This document shows positions 18,288-27,620 of a DNA stretch of 64,000 bases, in pieces. Under the pieces are notes generated by a model. It saw only the letters and a program-made list of their open reading frames with translations, did no database searches and was not told where the DNA came from. This DNA comes from Vibrio splendidus (lineage in GTDB: Bacteria > Pseudomonadota > Gammaproteobacteria > Enterobacterales > Vibrionaceae): assembly GCF_001557875.1 (NCBI RefSeq), contig NZ_LNRF01000005.1, forward strand, positions 1 to 64,000, read 5' to 3'. How positions within the stretch are numbered: position 1 is the first letter of the stretch; every line of letters begins with the position of its first letter. Both the position numbers and the translations under genes were made by a program.

Positions 18288-19660
18288 AGATAAATAATGG
18301 TCTGTTTTTGCAGGTATACACGTTTGTTACGTTAGTTGCTTGTGGGTTAGTACAGTACCTAACTGGTGTAGGCGCAGTGCTTTGGCTACCATTTGTTGCT
18401 GCCTCTGCGATGGTTTTGTTGCTATTGATGCAAACCAATTATGAAGCGGTTAAGTTAGATAATATAGAAACAGTACTCACATTGTTGTTGGTGGGTGCCT
18501 ATACGTTGATCTTAGTGTCGACAGTTCTACAAAATGGGCTGACGGTGACCATTGTAGGTTGGAAGAACGAACTTGCATTGTCGCTTATTTTTCTATGCTT
18601 ACTATTGGGGTTTATCCGAGAGTCGCAGCTTTACCGCGTGGTGCAGATGCTATATTGGATTTTCTATCTACAATTCCCAGTTATCTTGTATCAGATTTTA
18701 GTTGTTGTCCCGCAACGTGTCGCTTTGAAAGGTGAATTTGAAAAGTGGGACTCTGTGGTAGGGACTTTCGGTGGTGACCCTATGGGCGGGGGGAACACGG
18801 CAGCATTAGGGTTGTTCTGTTTACTTGTAATGCTCCTTAAATTGTCTGAATTTAGGCATGGTGTAGTTAGTCGGCTTAACATGATACTGCATATTGTTGC
18901 CGCGTTTATTTTGTGCATTCTTGGTGAAGTTAAGTTCGTCATTTTGCTTGCTCCTATACTTTTAATTTTTGTTTGGCTGTGCCCTAGTTATGTTTACGGC
19001 GTTAGGCAAAAGGATATTAAGAAAGTGTTTCTTATGGTTTGTACCATGGGGTTGTTAGTTTTATTGGCAATAGTTGTCCTTGCTGCCTCTTACGCAACCG
19101 CTTTTGATACCGACCCTGACCACAGTGCTTTAAAGGTGTTTTGGGATTCTTTAGAGTATATATATGACTCAAATTACATCTTACCAACGGGAGAATTAGG
19201 GCGGATGACCACGCTATTTTTCTGGTTGGATAATAGTCAGCTTTATGGATGGTCTAACGTGTGGTTTGGTTATGGGTTAAATGCAACCAACCACGGTAGT
19301 TCGGTAGCTCCAGGTTTCTTAAATCAAATATTTAATGTCCTTCTAGATTCTACGTCACTAAGCATGATGTTGTGGGAATTTGGCGTCGTTGGATTAGTCC
19401 TATTTTTATGTCCAATTTTATTGGCGTTAAAGGTGTCGATGCCTAAGGAAGCGCTAAAACGTGAGCAGTTATCGATGCAAGACATTCAATTGCTCTCTTG
19501 GCAACCTGCGTTTATTGCATTTAGTTTTGCAGGTTTATTAAGCTTACCTTACAGCCAAATTTTAATGTTGGTGCCTATGTTGCAGTTCCTTTTCTATTTT
19601 TCACTTGGCGGAAGTCTAATCATACGCAAGACTGTTATTCAATCGGGGGCAAGGTTATGA
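18284..19660 (+). CDS. O-antigen/exopolysaccharide polymerase-like protein (Wzy)
   Basis: Integral membrane protein of 458 residues with about 11 predicted helices and one large periplasmic loop (about residues 270-350, containing DTDPDHSALKVFWDS and YGLNATNHGSSVAPGFLN). This topology is typical of Wzy polymerases, which join repeat units. Wzy proteins are poorly conserved, so the call rests on topology and position between flippase and transferases. The start is TTG overlapping the previous TGA (TTGA, 4-nt overlap), which implies translational coupling. The usual AUG is missing, so low, coupled expression is possible. Confidence 0.75.
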   Translation: MKINNGLFLQVYTFVTLVACGLVQYLTGVGAVLWLPFVAASAMVLLLLMQTNYEAVKLDNIETVLTLLLVGAYTLILVSTVLQNGLTVTIVGWKNELALSLIFLCLLLGFIRESQLYRVVQMLYWIFYLQFPVILYQILVVVPQRVALKGEFEKWDSVVGTFGGDPMGGGNTAALGLFCLLVMLLKLSEFRHGVVSRLNMILHIVAAFILCILGEVKFVILLAPILLIFVWLCPSYVYGVRQKDIKKVFLMVCTMGLLVLLAIVVLAASYATAFDTDPDHSALKVFWDSLEYIYDSNYILPTGELGRMTTLFFWLDNSQLYGWSNVWFGYGLNATNHGSSVAPGFLNQIFNVLLDSTSLSMMLWEFGVVGLVLFLCPILLALKVSMPKEALKREQLSMQDIQLLSWQPAFIAFSFAGLLSLPYSQILMLVPMLQFLFYFSLGGSLIIRKTVIQSGARL

Positions 19661-20655
19661 GTTTTTTACCTAGAATCACCGTGATTATAAAAACACTCAA
19701 TGAACAAGGTGGTATTGCTGCGACGATTAAAAGCGTTCAAAGTCAGCTCAAGAATTATCAATATGATGTCATTGTAGCCGATAGCTTATCTGATGATGAT
19801 ACGCAAAAAATTGCGTTAGAGAATGGCGCTAAAGTCGTGACGTTAATCAACGCTAATGATCGTTGCTGCGGCGTAGGCCATCAACTTGGCTATTTATACA
19901 GCACTGGTGACTATCTACTGTTATTGGATGGTGATATGCGTTTACAAGACGGATTCATTGATGCGGCGATAGCATTTCTGGAAAAAGAGTCGACTTACGC
20001 CGCGGTGGCGGGGACGGTTGAAATGGATGAAGCGAATAGCTACGAATTTAAATCTCGTCAACAAAGGCATCACAAAATATACCCTATTGGTGATTGTAGT
20101 CATTTAGCCGGGGGGGGGCTGTACCGGGCGAGTGCAGTCAATGATATCGGTTATCTTACACATCGCACATTGCATGCCTATGAAGAAGCTGAGCTTGGTA
20201 TGAGGCTCCAATATGCTGGTTACAAATTGCGTCGCTTGGATACCCCGTTTTTTCATCATACTTCTTATGATATGCCGACGTTGACGTTACTGCGCTACCG
20301 ATGGAATCGTGGTTATTTGTTTGCGTCAGGCGAATTGCTAAAGAGCGCGTTTGGTAAAGCGTACTTTCGAAAAGCTGTGAGTGTGGTGCGTAACGAGCTG
20401 ATCTTTGCTTGCTATCTTGCTTGGTTAATTTTGGCCTTGCTGGTGGGTAATGTTTCGTTGTTGACCATTAGCCTGTTGCCATTGATGCTTTTCTTTGCTG
20501 CGAAAGCGTTTAAAAACCGCTCAATAAAGGACGGTGCGCAGAGCATTATTAATTTGACCGTATTCTCAGCCGGATTGATAAATGGTTTGTTGTTGCCCAT
20601 TAAAGACCCAAATCAACCACCGCCACATAAAGTGTTAGAGCGAGATGTGTCATGA
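19657..20655 (+). CDS. Family 2 glycosyltransferase
   Basis: Processive-type GT2 enzyme of 332 residues. The N-terminal GT-A domain shows ITVIIKTLNEQGGIAATI, the nucleotide-sugar motif DVIVADSLSDDDT and the metal-binding DGDMR (about residue 92). A later EEAELGMRLQYAG segment supplies the acidic acceptor motif, and RYRWNRGYL resembles the R-x-R-W region. Two C-terminal hydrophobic helices (about 250-285) anchor it to the membrane. The ATG overlaps the previous stop (ATGA). Donor sugar unknown. Confidence 0.88.
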   Translation: MSFLPRITVIIKTLNEQGGIAATIKSVQSQLKNYQYDVIVADSLSDDDTQKIALENGAKVVTLINANDRCCGVGHQLGYLYSTGDYLLLLDGDMRLQDGFIDAAIAFLEKESTYAAVAGTVEMDEANSYEFKSRQQRHHKIYPIGDCSHLAGGGLYRASAVNDIGYLTHRTLHAYEEAELGMRLQYAGYKLRRLDTPFFHHTSYDMPTLTLLRYRWNRGYLFASGELLKSAFGKAYFRKAVSVVRNELIFACYLAWLILALLVGNVSLLTISLLPLMLFFAAKAFKNRSIKDGAQSIINLTVFSAGLINGLLLPIKDPNQPPPHKVLERDVS

Positions 20656-21863
20656 AAGTATTGGTGGTGAATAAGTTTTTTTTCTTAAAGGGGGGCGCTG
20701 AAACGGTCTTTTTTCAAGAAAGAGAAATGTTGATGGATCGAGGGTTTTCGGTTATCGACTTTTCAATGGCTCACAATGACAACTTGGTATCTGATTACAG
20801 TGCTAGTTTCGTCGATAATGTGGATTATCACGCCAATGCTACTTTACTCAGCGCGTTGAAAACGGCAATGCGGTTTGTACATAACGCAGAAGCGTGTGAA
20901 AAGCTTTCTGAGTTGATTACTACTGAGCAACCCGATATCGTTCACTTTCACAACATTTATCACCAGCTAACTCCCTCAATTATCAAGGTTGCTAAGCACG
21001 CCGGATGTAAAACGGTGCTCACCGCTCATGATACTAAAATAGCCTGTCCTAGTTATACCATGTATCGTGATGGACACACCTGTGAAGCGTGTTTGCAAGG
21101 AAGTGTTTTCAACGCTTTAAGATATCGTTGCCAACAAGGATCATGGTTTAAAAGTGGCTTGCTTGTTGTGGAGGCGTTGTATCAATCGCTCGCTCAGAAC
21201 TATCAATCACTGGATGTGATAGTTTCACCTAGTCAGTTTTTAGCTAATATCATTCGTCGTAAGCTCCCTAATAATAGAATTGAGGTCATAGTGAATGGCA
21301 TTGACGAGAACGTTGATCAGCAAGATGTGGCAGATCATCGATATTTTTTATATTTAGGGCGGTTGAGTCAGGAAAAAGGCGTGGCGACAATGGTAGCGGC
21401 TTACGAGTTGTCTAACCAATCGATACCATTAAAAATAGCCGGTACAGGACCACTTGCAGACTCCCTATCAGGGAAACAGAGTAAGGTCGAGTGGCTAGGT
21501 TTTAAAACAGGTCAGGCTTTGCATTTACTCATAAAACAAGCGAGTGCAGTTATTGTCCCTTCCGAATGCTATGAAAACTGTTCTATGTCAGTGCTTGAAG
21601 CTATGTCGTACGGGAAGCCTATTATCGGCGCAAATATTGGAGGTATCCCTGAGCAAGTTCGAGATGGAAAAGAGGGGCGTTTATTTGAAGCGGGTAATGC
21701 CCATGATCTTGCCAATGTGATGGATGAGTTTGCGATAAGGCCAGAGCTTACAAAGTACTATGGTGAACAAGCAAGACAACGCTTAGAGTCGCGCTATTCA
21801 TTGAGAGCACATCATCAGCAGTTGGTCGATTTGTATCAAAATTTATTGGGTGAGCAATCATGA
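20652..21863 (+). CDS. Family 4 glycosyltransferase
   Basis: GT-B enzyme of 403 residues. The N-terminal acceptor domain begins KVLVVNKFFFLKGGAE and contains PDIVHFHNIYHQ. A short Cys-rich stretch (TCEACLQGS, RYRCQQ) around 155-175 is typical of one GT4 subgroup. The C-terminal donor domain has YLGRLSQEKGV and the retaining E-x7-E motif in SECYENCSMSVLEAM. It is translationally coupled to both neighbours by ATGA overlaps. It should add a sugar to the exopolysaccharide repeat unit; the donor is not identifiable. Confidence 0.9.
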   Translation: MKVLVVNKFFFLKGGAETVFFQEREMLMDRGFSVIDFSMAHNDNLVSDYSASFVDNVDYHANATLLSALKTAMRFVHNAEACEKLSELITTEQPDIVHFHNIYHQLTPSIIKVAKHAGCKTVLTAHDTKIACPSYTMYRDGHTCEACLQGSVFNALRYRCQQGSWFKSGLLVVEALYQSLAQNYQSLDVIVSPSQFLANIIRRKLPNNRIEVIVNGIDENVDQQDVADHRYFLYLGRLSQEKGVATMVAAYELSNQSIPLKIAGTGPLADSLSGKQSKVEWLGFKTGQALHLLIKQASAVIVPSECYENCSMSVLEAMSYGKPIIGANIGGIPEQVRDGKEGRLFEAGNAHDLANVMDEFAIRPELTKYYGEQARQRLESRYSLRAHHQQLVDLYQNLLGEQS

Positions 21864-22975
21864 AAGTAACCGTACTAGGGACGCGTGGCATTCCTGATGT
21901 ATTGGGAGGAGTCGAAACTCACTGTCAGCACCTTTACCCTCTTATCGTTAAGCAAGGGTTTGAGGTGGAAGTTATCGCTCGTTCTCCTTATGTCGCTTAT
22001 AAAACGAGGAGTTATAAAGGGGTCGAGACCAAAGCATTGTGGGCACCTAAAAAAACATCATTAGAAGCTATTGTTCACTCGACTATTGCGGCATTTTCTA
22101 CCTTAACGGATGGCTCGGATGTGGTGCATGTTCATGCGATCGGCCCAGGGTTAGTCGTGCCACTGTTACGTTTGATTGGAAAGAAAGTGGTATTCACCCA
22201 TCATGGTCCAGATTATCAGCGTGAGAAATGGGGGAGGTTAGCAAAGATTGTTTTGAAGCTTGGTGAGCGTTTTGCCGTTAAATATGCCAATGAAGTCATT
22301 GTCATATCAGAGGTGATTAATGACCTTATTAAGCAATCTTATCAAAGAGATGATGCACATCTTATTTATAATGGAGTTAACCCGGCTAAGCCTCTGCCTG
22401 TGGATGTCGTATCATCTATATTAGAGCGCTACCAGTTAACTGCGCGAGGATATATTGTCGCGGTAGGACGTTTTGTTGAAGAAAAAGGCTTCCATGATCT
22501 TCTCCAAGCCTACGCAAAATCCAAGCTTGATATGCCGCTTGTACTGATCGGAGACTCTGATCATGAAAGTGAATACAGTCACTCATTAAAACAAGCCGCG
22601 AATGACACTCCTGGCGTGATACTGACCGGTTTTCTTAAAGGAGAGGAACTACAAGTTGTATTTTCTCAAGCTAAGTTATTCGTAATGCCTTCTTATCATG
22701 AAGGGCTGCCTATTGCACTGCTAGAAGCGATGTCATATTCCTTACCCGTGGTGGTTAGCGATATCGCGCCAAACAGTGCGGTTGGACTTGAACCAGATGG
22801 CTATTTCCCAGTTAAAGATATAGATGAATTATCTCTGGCAATACAGAAAAGGTGTGTGGTTCCGCTACAAGACTATCAACACTTTTTAGAACGATATGAT
22901 TGGCATAAAATCGCTGATCAAACGGTGGGTGTTTACAATAAAATGTTGGGAAGCAAGCGTGACGAATCGTCTTAA
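21860..22975 (+). CDS. Family 4 glycosyltransferase with DUF1972-type N-terminus
   Basis: GT-B enzyme of 371 residues. The N-terminal GTRGIPDVLGGVETHC pattern is typical of the DUF1972/GT4 subgroup, which contains several rhamnosyl- and N-acetylglucosaminyl-transferases of surface glycans. The donor domain has AVGRFVEEKGFHDLL and the E-x7-E motif in SYHEGLPIALLEAMS. It begins with ATGA overlap after the previous GT4, and its 3' end overlaps the next gene by 17 nt. I infer a role in building the operon's repeat unit. Confidence 0.9.
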   Translation: MKVTVLGTRGIPDVLGGVETHCQHLYPLIVKQGFEVEVIARSPYVAYKTRSYKGVETKALWAPKKTSLEAIVHSTIAAFSTLTDGSDVVHVHAIGPGLVVPLLRLIGKKVVFTHHGPDYQREKWGRLAKIVLKLGERFAVKYANEVIVISEVINDLIKQSYQRDDAHLIYNGVNPAKPLPVDVVSSILERYQLTARGYIVAVGRFVEEKGFHDLLQAYAKSKLDMPLVLIGDSDHESEYSHSLKQAANDTPGVILTGFLKGEELQVVFSQAKLFVMPSYHEGLPIALLEAMSYSLPVVVSDIAPNSAVGLEPDGYFPVKDIDELSLAIQKRCVVPLQDYQHFLERYDWHKIADQTVGVYNKMLGSKRDESS

Positions 22976-23387
22976 TAAAAATAATGACACGGATGAGCTT
23001 GATAAGAGCCGGGCAGTGACTCAATTTTACCGAGTTTTACAGCAAGAAACGCAACAAAGCTTGAGTGAAGAACAAAGGCAAGCCATTGAAAAAGCAGTTA
23101 ATCAAGTTGGCTTAGTCGCAAAACACTCCGTTGATATCCGTAAAAGCTTTCCTTGGTTTGGCAAGCGCTACTATGTAGTGCTGTTGAGTGGGCGTGATCG
23201 TCGTACTTCAGATCGTCAAGGTGAGTCTAAATGGATAGTTTATGCTACAACGGTATTACTCACCACTTTCGTCCTTGCCGGTGCGATGCTCGCTCTGCTG
23301 GCCTTGTATTTGTTAAAGTCTGCTCTAGGTATTGACTTGTTCGAGAGCTTTTCATTGGGAATATGGGATTGGTTTCAATCACTGTAA
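22959..23387 (+). CDS. Small inner-membrane protein of the exopolysaccharide operon
   Basis: Protein of 142 residues. A hydrophilic N-terminal half (about 1-90), rich in Gln, Glu and Lys, ends in FPWFGKRYYVVLLSGRDRR. It is followed by one long hydrophobic helix (about 92-119) and a short amphipathic tail. I chose GTG at 22959 because GGGAAG lies 5 nt upstream; the frame stays open further upstream inside the preceding transferase gene. I do not recognise the family. The place next to last in the operon matches vpsP in V. cholerae, an inference from order only. It may regulate or assemble the polymerisation machinery. Confidence 0.65.
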   Translation: MTNRLNKNNDTDELDKSRAVTQFYRVLQQETQQSLSEEQRQAIEKAVNQVGLVAKHSVDIRKSFPWFGKRYYVVLLSGRDRRTSDRQGESKWIVYATTVLLTTFVLAGAMLALLALYLLKSALGIDLFESFSLGIWDWFQSL

Positions 23388-23407
23388 GAGTTGAAGTGGC
23401 GTGATAA

Positions 23408-24844
23408 ATGATAGGAAATAAACAAGTGAAAAAAGTCATTAACTGGCAGTGCTCATGGCTATACTTATTATCCTTAGTGTGCCTTGTTACCTCACACGCC
23501 TATGCTGACGAAGTCGGGGAGAAAGTGACGTCAATCACGGCACTCAATACGCCTATCTCTAATCCAGGCATGGGGGTTGAAACGTTTCACGATGGGTGGG
23601 GTAGCGTATTAACTCTTGAGCAATACCCTGTCTCGGGAATGGGATACTACCGATATTATTGGAGTGAACTTGAGCCAAGCGAAGGTGAGTACAACTTTTC
23701 TCTCATTGATGACTTGCTTGAACAGAATACCAAGCAATCAAAGCGAGTAGCTTTGCGTTTTATGACACTTGATGAACCATTCTCAGGAACAAAAATTCCA
23801 CAATGGCTCATAGATAAAGGTATCGAAGGGCAGTGGGTTGAAAATGGAAAAACCTTCGTAGCCGATCTCGATGACCCAACCTATTTATATTATGTAGAAA
23901 AATTACTTAGTGCTTTTGGGCAACGTTACGATAATGACTCGCGGCTTGCTCAGATTGACATCGGTATGGTGGGTTCTTGGGGAGAGTGGCATAACAGCAA
24001 CTTTCCGGAGCTTGAGCCACTACTTAGTAGGTATTCATATCAGCAGCTAAATAAGTTCGTTGATCTGCATTTTTCAGCGTTTCCAAATACTGCAAAATTA
24101 ATGCTTATCAGTGGGGGAGATTCTCTCGTATACGCAATTGAAAAAGGTGCAGGGTGGCGTGCCGATTGCTGGGGCGATTGGCATAATTTTGGCCCTACTT
24201 GGAGTCATATGAACGATGACTACCCGTACCGAATTCAACAAGTAAACTCGCAAACACCAATATTTGATACGGCTTGGCAGCGCCAGCCGGTTAGTTTTGA
24301 AGTCTGTGGTGACATGCATGGTTGGCTAGCCACGCAACACTACACAAGAGCTCAAGTGGCTGCCTCATTAGATTGGGCGATTAATCAGCATGCGAGTAGC
24401 CTAAATTTGAAATCGAAGCCGATTCCCGAACAGTACCGCGATTTGTTAGATAATGCGTTGCTTAAAATTGGGTATCGCTTTCGAGTCGATACGATTCGTC
24501 ATTCAGCTTACCTGTCGACGGGGGAAAACCTTTCTCTGGAAGCTCATATTTTTAACGATGGCGTGGCACCAACATACCAACCTTATTATGCGTATTATCG
24601 GTTAGTAAACAGCAACGATCAGGTGGTTTCGTTTGCAAAAGATAGTACAAGTAGCGAAGCTTGGCTCCCTGGGGAGTATACATCTATTGCGAACTTTTCA
24701 TTGCCGATAGGGCTGAATGTCGGTCACTATTATATCGAAATAGCTGTGAGTGAAAGTCGCGACAGCGAGCCTTTGAATTTGGCCAATACGGGGAAACAGC
24801 CGGATGGTTGGTATCGGCTAAGTGAAGTTATCATTGAAGAGTAA
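23408..24844 (+). CDS. Secreted glycosidase-like protein (TIM barrel, DUF4832-type C-terminus)
   Basis: Secreted protein of 478 residues. A signal peptide (about 1-33, ending SHAYA) precedes a TIM-barrel region resembling GH42-like enzymes: GMGYYRYYWSELEPSEGEYNF (about 78-97) and DIGMVGSWGEWHN (about 184-196) with candidate catalytic Glu193. A C-terminal beta domain (about 350-478) resembles DUF4832 and carbohydrate-binding modules. It is the last gene of the operon, 20 nt after the small membrane protein. I infer that it trims or releases the exopolysaccharide in the periplasm or outside. A carbohydrate-binding role without hydrolysis is also possible. Confidence 0.78.
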   Translation: MIGNKQVKKVINWQCSWLYLLSLVCLVTSHAYADEVGEKVTSITALNTPISNPGMGVETFHDGWGSVLTLEQYPVSGMGYYRYYWSELEPSEGEYNFSLIDDLLEQNTKQSKRVALRFMTLDEPFSGTKIPQWLIDKGIEGQWVENGKTFVADLDDPTYLYYVEKLLSAFGQRYDNDSRLAQIDIGMVGSWGEWHNSNFPELEPLLSRYSYQQLNKFVDLHFSAFPNTAKLMLISGGDSLVYAIEKGAGWRADCWGDWHNFGPTWSHMNDDYPYRIQQVNSQTPIFDTAWQRQPVSFEVCGDMHGWLATQHYTRAQVAASLDWAINQHASSLNLKSKPIPEQYRDLLDNALLKIGYRFRVDTIRHSAYLSTGENLSLEAHIFNDGVAPTYQPYYAYYRLVNSNDQVVSFAKDSTSSEAWLPGEYTSIANFSLPIGLNVGHYYIEIAVSESRDSEPLNLANTGKQPDGWYRLSEVIIEE

Positions 24845-24945
24845 TGACAATAATGAGCCTATAAAGGTATTTTGTTAACTATATTGTCCATGTTCAGCTT
24901 TAATGCATACTCTAGAGAATGAGTTATTCATCTCTGTGAACTACA

Positions 24946-25284
24946 TTAGTCCGCAGGTAGCACTGTAGCAGATGCCTCTTCCTCAGAAGCTTCCTTGTCT
25001 TCTATTTGGTCAGCAACCCAATCAATGGTCTTTGTTAGATAGAGCTTGTTGGTTTCGGTATCACACCAACTCTTGGATAATCCTCTTCGATTAAATTCAC
25101 TGCCAATTGCTGCGAGTGTTTGGTTGCTCGGTCTCCCGTAATACAAGGTATCGCACAGTTGAAGGTTTGACATGGATTGTGGGTATGTATTAACGGACGA
25201 GGAATTCATACTTAGTGCTTTCGACTGGTTATGAGTACACCCAGTTAGGCTGAAGAGAAAGAGAAGGATTAGCGTGTTTTTCAT
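24946..25284 (-). CDS. Small lipoprotein, unknown function
   Basis: Protein of 112 residues with a type II signal peptide ending in the lipobox SLTGC (Cys16). The mature part contains LQLCDTLYYGRPSNQTLAAIGSEFNRRGLSKSWCD with two cysteines that could form a disulfide, and an acidic tail (EDKEASEEEASA). This LCDTL...ELNRRG pattern recurs in small Vibrio lipoproteins of unknown function. It stands alone, convergent with the exopolysaccharide operon. Confidence 0.72.
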   Translation of the reverse strand: MKNTLILLFLFSLTGCTHNQSKALSMNSSSVNTYPQSMSNLQLCDTLYYGRPSNQTLAAIGSEFNRRGLSKSWCDTETNKLYLTKTIDWVADQIEDKEASEEEASATVLPAD

Positions 25285-25531
25285 GGTGTATCAGGTCTAT
25301 TGCCGATGATTAGAAGACAGTATTGCCATGACTTCCTTACTAATTTGTCAATTTATTGCCAACTCGGGGCATACCTAGACTTTCCTCTCAGTTAGAAAGC
25401 AATATCGCGAGAGCCTAAAGCAACGATAAAAACAGTATTAACAAACAAAAGCGCAATTTTGTACAAAAGTTGAAAGAGCCTATAGAGTAGACTGATAAGT
25501 CGCTCGATAATTAACAGGCTTGGGAATCGTT

Positions 25532-26365
25532 ATGGAGAACAAGAAGCGCTCTAAAGAAAAGGCCGAATATAAGATAACGGAAGAGCTCGGTGGCCTTGAA
25601 ATCCTTAATGCTGAATACGAGAAGCAGAACTTCTCGCGCCATAGCCATGAGGGCTACACGCTTGGGGTTATTGAGCAGGGCGCTCAGCGTTTCTATCGAA
25701 CGGGCGGACATCATATTGCACCACAAGATGCGATTATTCTTGTGAATGCCGATGAAGTTCATAGCGGCCACTCTGCCACTGAAGGCGGTTGGGCGTATCG
25801 AGCGATGTATCCACTCCCAGAGCAACTTGCCAAGATCACTCAAGAGTTAAACCTACCGAGCTACGGTGCGCCATACTTCCCAAGAGCGGTTGTTGAAGAC
25901 CCTGAGCTCGCCAATCAATTGAGGTTGGCCTTTAACACGATTGATGAATCCGACAATCGCTTGTTAAGAGAGACCTTGATGTATGGGATGTTGGTTAAGC
26001 TGATTAGCCGACACGGAAAATCGCCGCTTAAACCCCAACTAGATGGGAAAACTCAGCGCCAACTTGTCTTAGTGAAAGAGTTCTTAGATGATTTTCCACA
26101 AGCTGATGTGTCCTTAGAGGAGCTGTCAAAGTTAGCGGCTTTGAGCCCGTATCATTTAGTACGTTCCTTTCAAAAAGAGTTTGGTCTTCCGCCGCATGCA
26201 TATCAGATCCAATCTCGGCTAAGGCTTTCGCGTAAGTTATTGAAACAAGGACATACCATTTCAGATACCGCTCAAGAATGTGGCTTTCATGATCAAAGCC
26301 ATTTTCATCGACACTTCAAAAAGGCCAATGGCTACACGCCAGGGCAATACGTCAAAATGCTCTAA
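25532..26365 (+). CDS. AraC-family regulator with cupin sensor domain
   Basis: Transcription factor of 277 residues. The N-terminal AraC-binding cupin domain (RHSHEGYTLGVIEQGAQRF, HIAPQDAIILVNADEVHSG) senses an unknown ligand. The C-terminal AraC/XylS domain has two HTH motifs (VSLEELSKLAALSPYHLVRSFQ and TISDTAQECGFHDQSHFHRHFK). The ATG at 25532 is preferred to a TTG four codons upstream. The downstream azlCD pair starts 113 nt later on the same strand, so it is the likely regulated target, although amino-acid exporters are more often controlled by Lrp-type proteins. Confidence 0.9.
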   Translation: MENKKRSKEKAEYKITEELGGLEILNAEYEKQNFSRHSHEGYTLGVIEQGAQRFYRTGGHHIAPQDAIILVNADEVHSGHSATEGGWAYRAMYPLPEQLAKITQELNLPSYGAPYFPRAVVEDPELANQLRLAFNTIDESDNRLLRETLMYGMLVKLISRHGKSPLKPQLDGKTQRQLVLVKEFLDDFPQADVSLEELSKLAALSPYHLVRSFQKEFGLPPHAYQIQSRLRLSRKLLKQGHTISDTAQECGFHDQSHFHRHFKKANGYTPGQYVKML

Positions 26366-26478
26366 ACTGGCGTGGCTAAGTGCGGCGAACAGGGGTACGA
26401 AATCGAGCAAGTTTGTACAATCGAACTAACTCAGCTCTTTTTACATTGAATAGCCAATGTGAGAGAGAAAAGAATTAT

Positions 26479-27207
26479 ATGGATAGTGAAATAATGGATA
26501 GACGAACACAGTTATGGAAGGGCGTTTTAGCGGGAATGCCTTTGAGTATTGCGGTAATCCCTTGGGGAATTCTAGCCGGTTCATATGCGATAGATGCCGG
26601 ATTGAATCAACTTCAAGCGCAAGCGATGTCGGCTATTTTGTTCGCAGGGTCGGCACAACTTGTTGCTGCAGGCATGTTCAAAGCGGGTATTGGCTTAGGT
26701 ACTATGCTTCTGACCACACTGTTCATTACCTCAAGGCACTTTTTATACAGTGTATCGATGCGCGACAAAATCAGTCACCTTCCTGTGCGTTGGCGTCTAT
26801 TACTTGGATTTTGGCTTACCGATGAGCTGTTTGCGATTTGCAGTGGGCAGTCTCAGCAGGAATTTAATCGTTGGTATGCAGTTGGCGTAGGTGGGGTATT
26901 TTACTTCGTTTGGAATATTGCAAGCTTTGTTGGCATTGTCGCCGGTAGTCAAATTCCGTCACTCAACGAAATTGGGCTCGACTTCGCGGTTGCAGCAACC
27001 TTTATCGCTTTGGTCTTTCCATTAATTCGCACTCTACCCGTCGTGGTATGTGTGGTTGTTTCTCTGGTCACTTCGGTTGCCATGTCGGTTAACAATATTG
27101 AGGGTGGGCTAATGATTGCAGCGATTGCCGGTATGTTAGCTGGCTTTTTCAGCGAATCGTTCCAAGAGCGAAGCAACGGTAACAAGACAATCGTAGAGGG
27201 GAAATAG
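26479..27207 (+). CDS. azlC: AzlC-family branched-chain amino acid exporter, large subunit
   Basis: Integral membrane protein of 242 residues, five to seven helices, of the AzlC/YgaZ family. These proteins pair with a small AzlD/YgaH partner to export valine, leucine and isoleucine or their analogues. Family hallmarks are KGVLAGMPLSIAVIPWGILAGSYA, ILFAGSAQLVAAGMF and FITSRHFLYSVSM. The ATG at 26479 follows a GA-rich ribosome binding site (GAGAGAGAAAAG). The next gene begins 2 nt after the stop. The specific substrate is inferred. Confidence 0.88.
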   Translation: MDSEIMDRRTQLWKGVLAGMPLSIAVIPWGILAGSYAIDAGLNQLQAQAMSAILFAGSAQLVAAGMFKAGIGLGTMLLTTLFITSRHFLYSVSMRDKISHLPVRWRLLLGFWLTDELFAICSGQSQQEFNRWYAVGVGGVFYFVWNIASFVGIVAGSQIPSLNEIGLDFAVAATFIALVFPLIRTLPVVVCVVVSLVTSVAMSVNNIEGGLMIAAIAGMLAGFFSESFQERSNGNKTIVEGK

Positions 27208-27209
27208 AG

Positions 27210-27539
27210 ATGATTTGGTTAACGATATTACTCATGACTGCGATTGTTTTCTTTAGTCGGTATCTGTTTCTAGAACCTGCAATCCCGCTTCGACTCAATC
27301 AAACCGCAAGACGCCTATTACGCTATTCAAGCCCAGCGGTACTGACAGCGATTTGGGGACCCATTGTATTTGCTCCTGAACAAACATTTTGGCCAAGCCT
27401 TGAAAACCCATACTTGATAGGTGCGGTGGTGACTGGCTTGCTGATTTGGAAAACAGGCAATGTGCTGTTAACGATCGGCGTCAGCATGGCGGTATTTTTG
27501 TTCTATAACCTCGTTGCGGTTGATTACCTTTTTAACTGA
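27210..27539 (+). CDS. azlD: AzlD-family exporter small subunit
   Basis: Membrane protein of 109 residues with about four helices. The family signature RYLFLEPAIPLRLNQTARRLLRYSSPAVLTAI is present. It is the obligate partner of AzlC. Its start is 2 nt after azlC and it has its own ribosome binding site (AGAG). Together they form the exporter pair. Confidence 0.88.
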   Translation: MIWLTILLMTAIVFFSRYLFLEPAIPLRLNQTARRLLRYSSPAVLTAIWGPIVFAPEQTFWPSLENPYLIGAVVTGLLIWKTGNVLLTIGVSMAVFLFYNLVAVDYLFN

Positions 27540-27620
27540 TAGACCTTGCAACGTATAGCGTGGTGGCATCTAATGTACTGATTCACTGTATGTGTGTTTA
27601 GGTTTTGGAAAGGAGTTAGT

